Of a stretch of DNA of 64,000 nt, positions 36,103-47,809 are shown piece by piece. Location of the stretch: positions 1-64,000 of the forward strand of contig NZ_AODF01000004.1 in the NCBI RefSeq assembly GCF_000525875.1, in the 5' to 3' direction. Made by a program: the position numbers and the translations under genes. Positions within the stretch are counted from its first letter, which is position 1. Every line of letters begins with the position of its first letter. Origin of the DNA: Listeria floridensis FSL S10-1187 (GTDB taxonomy: Bacteria; Bacillota; Bacilli; Lactobacillales; Listeriaceae). The notes below the pieces were generated by a model. That model was given only the letters and a program-made list of their open reading frames with translations, did not search any database and had not been told where the DNA came from.

Positions 36103-36436
36103 CTAATCTATTTTCTTCAACTCGAAAAACAGCTGCTCGATCGTCTCATCTTGCAAGCCCGCAGCATGATAAGCCTCTGTGAGCTTTGTTAAAAGCTGCT
36201 CGCGTTTCATATATTTTTCAAGCATACCAAGTTTTTTTTTCATAGTTTTCAAGACTATCTTCCGTTCGCTTAATATTATCATAGACGGCTTGACGGCTCA
36301 CTTCAAATTCTTCCGCAATTTCGCCAAGCGAAAAATCATCTAAATAATAAAGCGAAATGTAAGCCTTTTGTTTTTCAGTTAATAATCCTTCGTAAAAATC
36401 AAACAACAAATTCATCCGAGTTGTCTTATCAAACAA
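36103..36436 (-). CDS. ylxM: YlxM family DNA-binding/SRP-associated protein, apparent frameshift
   Basis: This protein of about 110 aa has a sigma-70 region 4-like helix-turn-helix ([30 protein letters not shown] region). The open frame ends early at 36218. Reading a run of nine A near 36230-36238 as eight restores the usual C-terminus and a stop at 36103, twelve bases before ffh. The start is probably TTG at 36436, six bases after AAGAGGTG. YlxM is always near ffh and stimulates SRP function in streptococci. Confidence 0.88.
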
Positions 36437-36492
36437 ACGAAACACCTCTTCCTTTCTCTAGATTACGTGTTTAGTCAAAGAATGTCAACCGG

Positions 36493-36542
36493 AAAAAGAC
36501 TAGAACAAATTTGTGAGTAATGAACCCCACCTTGTTCTAGTC
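36493..36542 (-). terminator. Terminator of ftsY
   Basis: Arms GACTAGAACAA / TTGTTCTAGTC (perfect, 11 bp) enclose a 27-base loop and are followed by five T on the minus strand. It separates the smc-ftsY transcript from ylxM-ffh. Confidence 0.75.
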
Positions 36543-36551
36543 CTACCTGCT

Positions 36552-37543
36552 TTATTTGCTTTCCTGATCGATCAAATCTGCAAACAGACCATAAACATAA
36601 TCCGTTGCATCAAACGGTTCAAGATCATCTATTTTTTCGCCGAGCCCAACAAATTTAACCGGAATTTGAAGTTCATTCCGAATCGCAATCACGATGCCGC
36701 CTTTCGCGGTGCCGTCTAGTTTCGTCAAGACTATCCCGCTGACATCCGTCGCCTCCTTAAATTGTTTTGCCTGCACCAGTGCATTTTGCCCCGTTGTTGC
36801 ATCGAGAACTAGCAATACTTCATGAGGTGCATCCGGAATTTCTCGCGTAATGACACGCTTCACTTTTTCAAGCTCATTCATCAAATTAACTTTATTTTGA
36901 AGCCGCCCAGCCGTATCGCAAAGTAGCACATCTGCTTGTTTCGCTTTCGCCGATTGAACCGCATCAAAAACTACAGCCGCCGGGTCGCCACCTTCTGCAT
37001 GCTTGATGATATCAACACCGGCGCGTTCGCTCCACACTTCCAGCTGATCAATTGCGCCCGCTCGGAACGTGTCGCCCGCCGCAAGAACCACTTTTTTACC
37101 TTCTGATTTGAACTGATGCGCGAGTTTTCCAATCGTTGTTGTTTTACCCACTCCGTTCACACCGACAAACAAAATGACTGTGAGTGCATTTTCCTGCATA
37201 TTCAGCCCAGCTTCGGCGTCACTGTCCCCCTGATAAATCGCGACGAGCTTTTCAACGATCACTTCCTCAACTTGCTTTGGATCGCTGATATTGCGCAGTT
37301 TCACTTCTTTTTTTAACTCATCAACGAGCTCCATCACGGTTTCAAAGCCAACATCCGCGCCGATCAAAACTTCCTCAACATCATCAAAAAAATCTTCATC
37401 GACTTTCCGGTAGCGCGACATGATTTCATTTAACTTCCCAGAAAAACTGCTACGTGTTTTCGTCAAGCCTTCCTTGTACTTTTCCGTTGTTTCTTCATTT
37501 TGCCCTGTGATTTTATCTTTTATTTTTTTTGAAAAAAAGTCAT
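36552..37543 (-). CDS. ftsY: SRP receptor FtsY, apparent N-terminal frameshift
   Basis: This SRP-receptor GTPase of about 330 aa docks ribosome-SRP complexes at the membrane. The G domain shows GVNGVGKTTTIGKLA near 125, DTAGRLQNKVNL near 210 and TKLDGTAKGGIV near 270. The clear start is ATG at 37543 after GGAGAA, giving MTFF and then a lysine-rich segment. A poly-A run (eight A at 37523-37530) throws the frame off by one before KIKDKITGQ. The remainder is open from 37466. It follows smc directly. Confidence 0.93.
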
Positions 37544-37558
37544 CGAATTTGTTCTCCT

Positions 37559-40500
37559 TTACTTAATCAATTCGGCGGTTTCTTCCAGTCTGACCGATAC
37601 AAGCTTTGAAACACCCGATTCTTGCATTGTAACCCCATAAAGGACATCGGCTTCTTCCATTGTTCCCTTACGGTGCGTGATCACAATAAACTGCGTTGTT
37701 TCATCAATTTTTTTGAGGTAACGGCTAAACCGTACTACATTCGCTTCATCAAGCGCCGCTTCCACTTCATCGAGAATACAAAACGGTACCGGCCGGACAC
37801 GGATAATCGCGAACAATAGTGCAATCGCCGTAAGCGCCCGCTCGCCGCCGGAACGAAGCGATAAATTTTGCAGTTTTTTACCAGGCGGCTGTGCCACAAT
37901 GTCAATCCCGGTCGTGAGAAGATCCTCAGGGTTAAGCAAAACGAGCTCCGCCTTCCCGCCGCCAAATAGCTCAGGAAAAACGATCGCAAATTCATGCTTA
38001 ATCGCTTCAAAACTTTCACCGAAGCGTTTCTTCACTTCGTCATCCATTTCATCCATCACTTGGAATAACGTTTCCTTTGCATTTAAAAGGTCATCCCGTT
38101 GGCTATTCAAGAATTCAAACCGTTCTTTAATCCGGTCAAACTCTTCAATCGCTCCAATATTAACCACACCAAGCTCTTCGATCGAACGCTTCAGCATTCG
38201 TACTTTACTTCGCAGCACATCTTCTTCAAGCTCAGGAACACCTCGCTCTGCCGCTTCTTCCGGGGTAAGCATATACGCTTCTAACAGCCGGTCCGTGCGA
38301 TTTTTCAGATCAACTTCGCTCCGCCCGATTTCAATCTCAGCTTGGTTTTTCTGCTCTGCATAAAAGCTTGCTTGATTATTTTGATCTGTCAGTTTCGCTT
38401 CAAGCGCGGCAATTTCTGTTTGCAGCTCCGCCCGAAGCGCGTTCTTCGTTTCGATGGCTTCCGCTGTCTCAGCCTTTTTACGACGCAGTTTTTCAATCTC
38501 ACGTCCGGCTTCTTCTGCTGACGTTTCAACCGTTGTAATGTTAGCTTTTAGCGCCTTTATTTTTTCTTCCGCCGCTTCCTTTTGAGAATAGCTATCTTGG
38601 AGTGTTTCATCTACCCGTGCAACATCATTTGTTGCCGATTGAAGCTGTTCCTTCTGCGCCGCCATTTTCACTTCAAGCGCCGCAAAAATCTCTTGATCGG
38701 CTTCTTTCTTACTGCTTGCGGCTTTGCTTTCTTCTGTAAGCTTGCTCACTTCGCGGTCAAGCGCTTCAATCTCGGCCGCTAAGTCCGCTTTCTTGCGTTC
38801 AAGCTCAGCTTGCCGCTCAAATAGTTCCGCTTTTTCTGCTTCCCCATTTTTCTTTTCAATATCATAAAGCGAGAGCTGTTTATTCACACGCTCAAACGCT
38901 TCTTGTTCACGTTCAGTACGACTTTTCATTTCATTTTCGCGTAAACGTAAATTTTCACCGATTTGACGGGTTTCTTCCAGTTCTTCACGTTTATTTGCGA
39001 GGCTTGCCTTTACTTGTTTCACGTGTTCTTCATATTTCTGTGTTTCCGCTTCAAGCATCGCAAGCGATTTTTCAAGCTGTTCAAGTTCAAGTTTACGTGT
39101 CATGATCGACGATTTACCTTGCTTCGCCGCCCCGCCCGTCATCGAACCGCCAGCATTTACAACATCACCGTCAAGCGTCACGACGCGGAAACGATGGTTC
39201 ACAAGTCGCGCAAGTCCCGTTGCTCCGCGTAAGTCTTTAGCAAGAATCGTGGTACCGAGTACATTTAGCACCACCGGAGCAAACGTATCATTATAACGAA
39301 CTACATCTGACCCGAGTGCCACAAAAGCTGGTTCATTTTGAAGCGCCTTTAGCGTTGCCGCTGGAATCTCACGTGGCTTGATTGTCGAAAGTGGCAAGAA
39401 CGTTGCCCGCCCAGCACGAGTTTTCTTCAAATACTGAATTGCCTCGCGCGCCGCTTTATCATCCTGAACGACAACATGCTGCGCACTGGCGGAAAGCGCA
39501 ATCTCCATAGCTTTTTGATACGCTTCTGGAATTTCAATCAGTTCGACAAGCGCGCCATTAATGCCTGAAAGTTCATCTTTCGCCTTTAAAACTTCACGTA
39601 CGCCTTGAAAAAAGCCGGCATAATCATCTTGCAACTCGCCAAGCGTTTCCTTGCGTGATTTTGTTTGCTGTACCTTTTCATAATGGCGGTAGAGCTCGCG
39701 TTCCGCTCGCTCAAATTCAGCTGCCTTCTTCTCAACAACCGCTGATACCTCCTGATAAATCCCCAGCTGTTCCGCGAGTTCTTCACCGATCGCCGCAAGT
39801 TCTGCTGCACTTTGCTCTGTCCGCTTGGCTTGTTCTTCCCGTGCCTTTAGATGTTCCCGATTTTCATGGTCGAGCCGCTCTGTGCGCGCATTTTGCTGTA
39901 TGATTTCGCGTTCCAAGTGACTGAGGTCATTGCGAATCGTCGTCTCTTCATATTTCAGCTCAAATAAATCGCTCTTTCGAGTCTCGATTGCTTCTTCCGA
40001 AAGTGCATCATAATGTTTCAGCTTTTCAAGCAACACTTTACGTTCTTTTGCTGAAACTTCATACGCGGTTTCTTTTTCGCGTTTCCGCTCTAACAAATTA
40101 CGTTTTTCTGCTTCAAGTGTCTCGATTTTCGCAAGTGCTTGAAGCAGTGTTTGCTGCTGTTCGGTTTCATTTTCGCTACCGTGTTTTTTTTCGTTCAAGC
40201 ACAAGGTTACGTTCACCTTCAAGCTGTTCCAATCGTTCGGTTTCAAGAAGCAAATCGCTTCGCAATACTTCAAGATCGGCATCAACTTCGGTTACGTTTT
40301 CTTTTCGACCAAATAGATCATTTTCAAGCTTTGTGATTTTTTGACGCAGCTCAATAAGGATCGACTGATTTTCCATGAAATTTGCACGACTTTTTTCAAG
40401 ATTCGCCGCGATAGACTCCATTTCAAACGCAAGCAAACCCACTTCATATTTTTCAAGTTCTTCTTGTTGATACAAATAATCTTTGGCAATTGAAGCCTGC

Positions 40501-41120
40501 ATCTCAAGCGGTTCAAGCTGTCCTTCAAGTTCATAAAGAATATCTTGAACCCGGTTCAAGTTTTCTTCAGTTTCAAACAACTTATTTTCAGCTTGTTTCT
40601 TACGATTTTTATATTTTAAAACACCCGCTGCTTCTTCAAAGATTGAACGGCGCTCTTCTGGCTTACTGTTCAAGATTTCATCAATTTTCCCCTGCGAGAT
40701 AATCGACATGGATTCCCGGCCAAGCCCAGAATCCATAAATAAATCTACAATATCTTTTAAACGGCACGTTTGCTTATTTATCAAAAATTCACTGTCTCCA
40801 TTTCGATAAATCCGCCGCGTAACCACCACTTCACTATAATCGACCGGTAAAAAGCGGTCGTTATTTTCCAAAACCAAAGAAACCTCAGCAAAATTAATCG
40901 GTTTTCTTGTGTCGCTACCTGCAAAAATGACATCGCCCATGCGCCCGCCGCGTAAGCTTTTTGCAGATTGTTCACCTAGAACCCAGCGGATCGCTTCGGT
41001 GATGTTGCTCTTACCGCTGCCGTTTGGACCGACAACCGCTGTCATTCCGGGAACGAAATCAATCGCTACTTTATCAGCAAACGATTTGAAGCCATTCATT
41101 TCCAGTCGTTTTAAAAGCAA
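37559..41120 (-). CDS. smc: Chromosome segregation ATPase SMC, apparent frameshift
   Basis: This 1186-aa condensin subunit shows the Walker A motif VVGPNGSGKSNITEAIRWVLGEQ near residue 32 (shown in part), the first coiled coil, the hinge (about 500-670, with GSMTGGAAKQGKSS), the second coiled coil, and the C-terminal signature LRSGGERALTAIALLFAI with Walker B FCILDEVEAALDE. Frames 41120-40176 and 40285-37559 join if a run of eight A near 40183-40190 is read as seven. It lies between rnc and ftsY, the usual Firmicutes order. Confidence 0.95.
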
Positions 41121-41138
41121 ACCGCTTCTCTCCTTTCT

Positions 41139-41828
41139 TTACTGATGCATCAGTTTACTAACGGCAAATTCTGCCGCATTTTGTTCCGCTTGTTTTTTCG
41201 TTCGCCCAGTTCCTCTTCCAAGAACTTGACCATTGACGATAACTTGCGCTTCAAAGGCCTTATTATGCGCCGGCCCGGTTTCGCCAAGAATATCATATTC
41301 GATCAAAACATCTCGATCGCGCTGTACAATTTCTTGAAGCTGTGTTTTATAATCTACTGTTTCAAGAAAGGCTCCAGCATCAATTTTTGGAAATACAATC
41401 CGCTCTAAAAATTGAATCACTTTTTGAAGCCCATTATCTAAATAAAGCGCACCGATGAACGCTTCAAACACATCTGCAAGAAGTGCCGGGCGCGTTCTTC
41501 CGCCAGCCTTTTCTTCGCCTTTTCCAAGACGAACATATTTTGAAAAATGCACACTATCCGCAAACTCAACAAGTGACGGCTCGCAAACAATCGCAGCACG
41601 CATTTTCGTCATTTGACCTTCAGCCATATCTGGATACTTTTTGAATAAATAATCGGAAACGGTCAGCTCTAGGACAGCATCTCCGAGAAACTCCAAACGT
41701 TCATTGTCTTTTAAATGTTCTTTACGGTGTTCATTGACATAAGAAGAATGTGTAAACGCCGTTTGCAGCAAACTAAGTTCCTTGAAACTAAACCCTACGC
41801 TTTCCTGCAACTCTTCCCAAATATTCAT
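41139..41828 (-). CDS. rnc: Ribonuclease III
   Basis: This 229-aa double-strand-specific endoribonuclease processes rRNA and mRNAs. The catalytic signature [14 protein letters not shown] is near residue 42. The C-terminal dsRNA-binding domain (about 155-225) ends with [16 protein letters not shown]. It lies 18 bases upstream of smc. Confidence 0.97.
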   Translation of the reverse strand: MNIWEELQESVGFSFKELSLLQTAFTHSSYVNEHRKEHLKDNERLEFLGDAVLELTVSDYLFKKYPDMAEGQMTKMRAAIVCEPSLVEFADSVHFSKYVRLGKGEEKAGGRTRPALLADVFEAFIGALYLDNGLQKVIQFLERIVFPKIDAGAFLETVDYKTQLQEIVQRDRDVLIEYDILGETGPAHNKAFEAQVIVNGQVLGRGTGRTKKQAEQNAAEFAVSKLMHQ

Positions 41829-41929
41829 GAACTTGTTCCTCCTTCTCTTTACTAGTCAAGTTCATTTTCTAAACAGCTAAATAACAGCAAGCTGCTTAGA
41901 AAATAAACCATCTGACGTTAGAAAAAGAG

Positions 41930-41990
41930 GCTGTCAAATCGCTTCTCCTTCGCCTAAGCTTTAGAACAAAGCGACTGGACACCCTCGTTT
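41930..41990 (-). terminator. Possible terminator after acpP
   Basis: On the minus strand, GTCCAGTCGCTT pairs imperfectly (9 of 12) with AAGCGATTTGAC, followed by CCTCTTTTTC. It lies in the 177-base gap between acpP and rnc. Confidence 0.45.
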
Positions 41991-42005
41991 ATCTCGTCAC
42001 TGAAA

Positions 42006-42251
<246 letters not shown>

Positions 42252-42304
42252 TCACCTCCCTCCAAGTATTATAGCGGAAAACATGACGCGCGTAAACAGT
42301 TAAT

Positions 42305-43051
42305 TTACATGTTCATTCCGCCGTCAACAGAGAGGACTTGCCCCGTGATATAACTCGCATTGTCGCTTGCAAGGAAATAAACGGCATTCGCAATATCCGC
42401 TGTTTTTCCGTAAGCATGTAGCGGAATTTGTTCAAGCATCATTTCCTTTGTTTTCTCATCCAGTTCAGCTGTCATTTCAGTTTCAATAAAGCCCGGTGCA
42501 ACAGCATTCACATTAATACCACGCGGTGCAAGTTCACGAGCTGTTGTTTTCGTAAGGCCAATCATACCGGCTTTGCTTGCAACGTAGTTGGCTTGGCCGG
42601 CGTTTCCGATGATGCCGACAACGGAAGCCATATTGATGATTTTTCCAGCGCGTTGCTTCATCATAATTCGGCTTACTGCTTTTGTTGTCAGGAAGGTGCC
42701 TTTCAGATTGATATTAATTACATCATCCCATTCTTCTTCTTTCATCCGCATCAAGAGATTATCGCGTGTAATGCCGGCATTGTTTACGAGGATATCAATG
42801 CGGCCAAAACGCTCCATCACTTCCTTAAAGAAAGCATCCACATCTTCTGGGCTCGATACGTCTGCTTTCATTGCTTCTGCTTCGACACCGTATTCGCTCA
42901 AAAGATCAAGCGTTTCCTTGGCTGCATCAGCACGACCACCATAATTGAAAAAGATGTTTGCTCCTTCCTTCGCAAGTTTCAAAACAATTTCACGGCCGAT
43001 GCCGCGCGAGCCACCCGTTACGACAGCTACTTTCCCGCTAAGAGTTCCCAT
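42305..43051 (-). CDS. fabG: 3-oxoacyl-[acyl-carrier-protein] reductase
   Basis: This 248-aa short-chain dehydrogenase has TGGSRGIGREIV near residue 12 (NADP site), NNAGITRDNLLMRM near 88, the catalytic Ser, and YVASKAGMIGLTKT near 153. It reduces beta-ketoacyl-ACP with NADPH. It follows fabD without a gap. Confidence 0.96.
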   Translation of the reverse strand: MGTLSGKVAVVTGGSRGIGREIVLKLAKEGANIFFNYGGRADAAKETLDLLSEYGVEAEAMKADVSSPEDVDAFFKEVMERFGRIDILVNNAGITRDNLLMRMKEEEWDDVININLKGTFLTTKAVSRIMMKQRAGKIINMASVVGIIGNAGQANYVASKAGMIGLTKTTARELAPRGINVNAVAPGFIETEMTAELDEKTKEMMLEQIPLHAYGKTADIANAVYFLASDNASYITGQVLSVDGGMNM

Positions 43052-43993
43052 TTATTTTCCTCCTTTAAGTTCTGCTATGACCGCTTCAAGGCTTTCAAGG
43101 TCAAAAGCATTTAGTACCTTAACCTCACGATTAATTTTTTTCACGAGACCAGAAGCCACTTTTCCGGCGCCGATTTCGACAAAAGTATCAACCCCTGCTT
43201 CGATTAAAGCTTCAACCGATTGTTCAAAACGGACTGGAGAATAAATTTGGCGAATTAGTTTATCTTCGAGAAGTGCTTTATCTGTAAGCGGTTCTGCATC
43301 AACGTTGTTCACAACCGGAATATCTCCGTCAAGAAGTGTTACCGTTTTAAGAACAGCACCGAATTTTTCAGCCGCAGGTTTCATTAATGCCGAGTGAAAC
43401 GGACCGCTTACAGCAAGTGGCATAACGCGTTTAGCTCCTGCTGCTTTCAGTTCTTCTGCCGCTTTGTCGATTCCTGCTTTCGTCCCAGAAATCACGATTT
43501 GCCCTGGACAATTATAGTTCGCAATTTGAACAGGTTCGCTTTTCGCGATTTCTGCCGTTACGTGTTCGATCGTTTCTGCATCAAGACCAAGCACAGCTGC
43601 CATCGCACCCGCACCGTCCGGAACTGCTGCTTCCATCAGTTTGCCACGCTCATGAACCAAATAAATCGCATCTTCTTCCGAGAGAAAACCAGCGGCAACA
43701 AGGGCGCTATATTCGCCAAGACTATGCCCGATTGCATAATCTGCCTTAATTCCTGCTGTTTCAAGAGCACGCAAAATGGCTACACTCGTTGCGACGAGGG
43801 CAGGTTGCGCATTTTCCGATTTCGTAAGCAGTTCGATCGGTCCTTCTGTAATGATATCTGTCAGCGAAAAACCTAGTTTGGCATCGGCTTTTTCAAAAAC
43901 CGCTTTCGCTTCTGGATATGTTGCACTTACATCTTGACCCATTCCGACTTTTTGCGAACCTTGACCGGGAAATACAAAAGCTATCTTATTCAT
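43052..43993 (-). CDS. fabD: Malonyl-CoA:ACP transacylase
   Basis: This 313-aa enzyme begins [15 protein letters not shown], has the nucleophile elbow [14 protein letters not shown] (Ser near 91) and the catalytic His in GPFHSALM near 200. It loads malonyl units on ACP. Its start overlaps the plsX stop by eight bases. Confidence 0.96.
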   Translation of the reverse strand: MNKIAFVFPGQGSQKVGMGQDVSATYPEAKAVFEKADAKLGFSLTDIITEGPIELLTKSENAQPALVATSVAILRALETAGIKADYAIGHSLGEYSALVAAGFLSEEDAIYLVHERGKLMEAAVPDGAGAMAAVLGLDAETIEHVTAEIAKSEPVQIANYNCPGQIVISGTKAGIDKAAEELKAAGAKRVMPLAVSGPFHSALMKPAAEKFGAVLKTVTLLDGDIPVVNNVDAEPLTDKALLEDKLIRQIYSPVRFEQSVEALIEAGVDTFVEIGAGKVASGLVKKINREVKVLNAFDLESLEAVIAELKGGK

Positions 43994-44996
43994 TCGTTTG
44001 TCCTCCTAATCTACCTTGATCGATTTCTGCTTTAATCGTTTCAACAACTTGTTTTTCAACCATATCACGCGCTTGGCGGATCGTCGTAAAAATGCCGTGC
44101 GCATTCGATGAACCGTGCGCTTTAATTACCGGAGCTTGAACGCCGAACAAGCAAGCACCGCCGTATTCGCTGTAATCCATTTTTGCCCGTAGCGAAAGCA
44201 GATCTTTTTTCAAAACACCCGCCGCGAGTTTATTTTTAAAACTGCCCATCAAGCTCATCTTAAGCATCGAGAAAAAGGCAGCACCGGTTCCTTCCAGACT
44301 TTTCAACACCATGTTTCCTGTAAATCCGTCCGTAACAACCACATCCGCCACGTCCATCAGTAAATCACGAGATTCAATATTTCCGATAAAATGATAAGCC
44401 GATTGTTCTTTCATCAGTTCATAGGTTTTCTTTGTAAGTTCGTTTCCCTTCGTTGCTTCCGTCCCGATGTTGAGCAACCCGATTCGCGGTTTTTCAATCT
44501 TGCGCACCTGCTCCGCATAAATCGAGCCCATCAATCCAAATTGCAGCAAATGCTCCGGTTTCGCATCCGAATTCGCCCCAAGATCAAGCATCACAAACCC
44601 TTTTCCACTAATCGTCGGAAGCGTTGGTGCAAGCGCTGGACGATCAATCCCTTTGATTCGTCCGACAACAAAAAGTCCGGTTGACATTAGCGCACCAGTA
44701 TTGCCCGCAGAAATACAGGCGTCTGCTTCACCGTCTTTTACAGCTTGGGCAGCAAGCACCATCGAAGAATTCTTTTTGCGTTTCACAGCGCGAACCGGCT
44801 CATCATCACTTTCAATTTTTTCATCTGTATGTACAATGGTGACACGCGTCTTATCCGTCAAGTGTTCCAAAATCTCTTCTTCTTTTCCAAAAAGAATAAA
44901 TTCCACATCTTTAAACTGGCTGGCCGCTTCCATTACACCGAGAACAATTTCTTTCGGCGCGTTGTCCCCGCCCATCGCATCAATCGCTATTTTCAT
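43986..44996 (-). CDS. plsX: Phosphate acyltransferase PlsX
   Basis: This 336-aa enzyme makes acyl-phosphate from acyl-ACP for phospholipid synthesis. It begins [17 protein letters not shown] and has [12 protein letters not shown] near 95 and [13 protein letters not shown] near 140. Its ATG overlaps the fapR stop (ATGA), so the two are coupled. Confidence 0.96.
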   Translation of the reverse strand: MKIAIDAMGGDNAPKEIVLGVMEAASQFKDVEFILFGKEEEILEHLTDKTRVTIVHTDEKIESDDEPVRAVKRKKNSSMVLAAQAVKDGEADACISAGNTGALMSTGLFVVGRIKGIDRPALAPTLPTISGKGFVMLDLGANSDAKPEHLLQFGLMGSIYAEQVRKIEKPRIGLLNIGTEATKGNELTKKTYELMKEQSAYHFIGNIESRDLLMDVADVVVTDGFTGNMVLKSLEGTGAAFFSMLKMSLMGSFKNKLAAGVLKKDLLSLRAKMDYSEYGGACLFGVQAPVIKAHGSSNAHGIFTTIRQARDMVEKQVVETIKAEIDQGRLGGQTNE

Positions 44997-45583
44997 TTTT
45001 CGTCAGTCCTTTTACTTTTTTCTGTAGCATGGTACATTTCAAACTTACCCTTCAAAACAACCTCGTCGCCGACAAAACTTCGGACATCAACAATCGTAAT
45101 CGTCCGTTTTCCAGTTTGCTGCCTCACAAATGCCTTAGAGACTACGCGTTCGCCGAGTTTTACTTGGCGGACAAAACGCACAGTTGCTTGTGTTGTAAGT
45201 GCAAGTTCGTTCGGAATAACTGCTGTCGCAAGCGAATTCGCTTGCGCAAACAAATGATGTCCCCTTGCAATTTTATTTCGCTTGAAGACATGCTCCTCGC
45301 GCACATCAAAAATCGAAATGGCACTCTTATTCAGCTCAATGTCAATAATTTCACCGATAATTTCTTCAAGCGGCAAACTTTTGACCGAATCTGCAAAGTT
45401 CTCACTTGCCACATGTTTAATCCGCTCACGCAGTTCTGGAATCGACAGTGCCACACGATCAAGTCGTACAGTTTGCACACTGACATTAAATTTCTTCGCC
45501 AAGTCATCATCCGTGATAAACGGATTTTCTTCGATGACTTCGCGCAGCCTTGTTTGCCGTTCCTTCTTCGGATATTTTTTCAT
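44993..45583 (-). CDS. fapR: Fatty acid and phospholipid synthesis repressor FapR
   Basis: This 196-aa regulator has an N-terminal HTH ([30 protein letters not shown] region, residues about 20-55) and a C-terminal hotdog domain that binds malonyl-CoA (about 70-190; [13 protein letters not shown]). It represses fatty-acid genes until malonyl-CoA rises. The ATG at 45583 is chosen over one nine codons earlier because GGGGAAG stands just upstream. It is the first gene of the operon. Confidence 0.95.
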   Translation of the reverse strand: MKKYPKKERQTRLREVIEENPFITDDDLAKKFNVSVQTVRLDRVALSIPELRERIKHVASENFADSVKSLPLEEIIGEIIDIELNKSAISIFDVREEHVFKRNKIARGHHLFAQANSLATAVIPNELALTTQATVRFVRQVKLGERVVSKAFVRQQTGKRTITIVDVRSFVGDEVVLKGKFEMYHATEKSKRTDEK

Positions 45584-45611
45584 TCGACTTCCCCATCTCT
45601 TTTGTTTCATG

Positions 45612-45633
45612 ATACTAATACCAGCTACTAAAT
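45612..45633 (-). promoter_or_regulatory. FapR operator overlapping the fapR promoter
   Basis: On the minus strand, TTTAGTAGCTGGTATTAGTA matches the palindromic FapR site (TTAGTACC-type half-sites facing each other). A TTTACC / TATTAG promoter with a 17-base spacer overlaps it. This supports autoregulation, as in B. subtilis. Confidence 0.7.
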
Positions 45634-45756
45634 TTCGGGTAAAAAAACGGGACAGGAAAAATCGAAGAATTCTCCCATCCGAACGTCGATTTGCAAGTTA
45701 TTTCTATACGTTCATTATGTTATATAAAAAGCTGCTTCCTTGCAAGCTTTTTCCAT

Positions 45757-47809
45757 CTAATCAAGCTTCTCCGAACCAAAGACCCCTAAGTCATCAAGCA
45801 AGTTTCGCAGTTTTTCATAGCGCGGCTGATTCATAAAATCTTCTTCAAAAATCAGCTTCGCCGCATCTTGGCGTGCCACTTCAAGCACCCGGTAATCGTG
45901 CACCATATCAGCCACTTTAAATTCCGGAATCCCGCTTTGCTTCTTACCGAAGAAATCCCCCGGTCCTCGCAGTTCAAGATCACGTTCACTAAGCACAAAA
46001 CCGTCGCTTGTTTCTGTCATGATCGACATCCGCTCTTTGCCGACTTCCGTTTTTGGATTAGCAATTAAAATACAATAGGATTGTTCGCTACCGCGGCCGA
46101 CCCGGCCGCGCAACTGGTGCAACTGCGCGAGGCCAAACCGATCAGCATCATAGATGACCATCATCGTTGCATTCGGCACATTCACTCCGACTTCGACAAC
46201 CGTCGTTGAAACAAGGCAATCAATCTGTTTGTCATTAAAAGCGCGCATTAATTCATCTTTTTCTGCCGGAAGCAGTCTCCCGTGCATAAGACCTGGTGTA
46301 TATTTGCCTTTCCATTTCGTAAGCAAAATATTGTAAAAATCAACCGCATTTTGAACATCAAGTTTTTCCGACTCTTCAATCAGCGGACAAATGACGTAAG
46401 CCTGTCTGCCTTTTGCGATTTCTTTTTCCATAAATGCAATCACACGATCAAGCATCTCATGTTTCACCCAAAACGTTTCAATTTCTTTTCGCCCCGCCGG
46501 AAGCTCATCGATAATCGAAACATCCATTTCACCGAATGCAGTAATCGCAAGCGTTCGCGGAATCGGGGTTGCCGTCATAAAAAGAACATCCGGATACTCG
46601 CCCTTTTCTCGCAAGACGCGGCGTTGATTTACGCCGAAACGATGCTGTTCATCAGTAATTACAAGCCCGAGACGATTAAAAATTACATCCTCTTGAATCA
46701 CAGCGTGCGTCCCAATTAAAACGTCCAGTTCTCCCGCTTCAAGCATCGCAAGCAGTTCACGCCGCTTCTTGCCTTTAACACTGCTTGTAAGCAAGCCGAC
46801 TGTCACGCCAAACGGCTCAAGCAAATCAAAGAGCGAATTCGCATGCTGTTCAGCAAGAATTTCCGTTGGTACCATGAGGGCGCTTTGAAAACCGCTTTTC
46901 GCCGCCGCAAACATCGCAATACTTGCCACGACCGTTTTCCCAGAACCTACATCGCCTTGAAGAAGCCGGTTCATATGAAAATGCGATTTCATATCACCGC
47001 TGATTTCATTCACTACACGCTTTTGCGCATTCGTGAGTGGAAATGGCAGAGCATCAATATAAGTTCGCAATTCTTCTACATCATAGTCAATTGAGATGCC
47101 ATTTGAGCGTTCCCGTTCAATCTTCCTGAAAAACTGCATTTTCATTTGGAAAAGCAAAAATTCCTCGTAAACCATCCGCCGCCTCGCTTGCTTAAGTTCC
47201 GCATCATCTTTTGGAAAGTGCAGCATACAAACCGCGTCAGAACGAGAAACTAGCTTATAACGTTCTAATAATTCTTCCGGAATCACTTCAACAATCAGCT
47301 CATGAAAAGTATCAAAAGCTTGTTTCGTGTATTTAAAAAATCGTTTTATTGCGCATATTGCCTTTCAGTCTGTAAACACCCTCAAGATTTTCATCGCTAC
47401 TTTTTAAGCCGCTCCCGAATTTGCTTGCCGTAATTTGCGCTCGATTTTTATCCCATTTTCCAGAGATTGTCACTTGTTCGCCCGCTGCGATCTTGCTTTT
47501 CAAGTATGGCTGATTAAAAAAATCAATTTTCAAGATTTGCCCGTCAGCAGATAAACGAAACGATAACTTTGATTTTTTCCTACCATAATAACTGACAACC
47601 GGTTCGGTTAATACTTCGCCATAGACCGTTATCCGTTCCCCGTTTTCCACTTCGGACAAATCCCGCATCCGGTAATCTTCATAGCGGTACGGGAAATTCC
47701 AAAGCAAATCATATATTGATTCAATTCCGAGTTCCTTAAACGTTTTAGCGGTTTCCTCTCCGATTCCCTTCAGCATCGTAAGCGGTATCTTTGTTAAATT
47801 ATTCTCCAA
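45757..47809 (-). CDS. recG: ATP-dependent DNA helicase RecG, apparent frameshift
   Basis: This 683-aa branch-migration helicase acts at stalled forks. The N-terminal wedge/OB part (47809-47333; [28 protein letters not shown]) and the helicase part (47286-45757) lie in different frames. The latter has [18 protein letters not shown], the [13 protein letters not shown] box and [12 protein letters not shown]. They join if a run of six T at 47341-47336 (minus) is read as five. It is downstream of fapR's divergent region and upstream of the window's sda genes; it overlaps sdaAA by 11 bases. Confidence 0.94.

Noticed and set aside
38963-40344. Several plus-strand ORFs opposite smc
   Set aside because: They are antisense shadows of the coiled-coil coding sequence, with no ribosome sites.
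37559-41120. Programmed ribosomal frameshift or true split in smc
   Set aside because: The break is a one-base change in a poly-A run, the same kind as in many other genes here; a split smc has no precedent I know of.
42428-43114. Long plus-strand ORF antisense to fabG
   Set aside because: It is the shadow of the strongly conserved fabG frame, with no start signals or recognisable domains.
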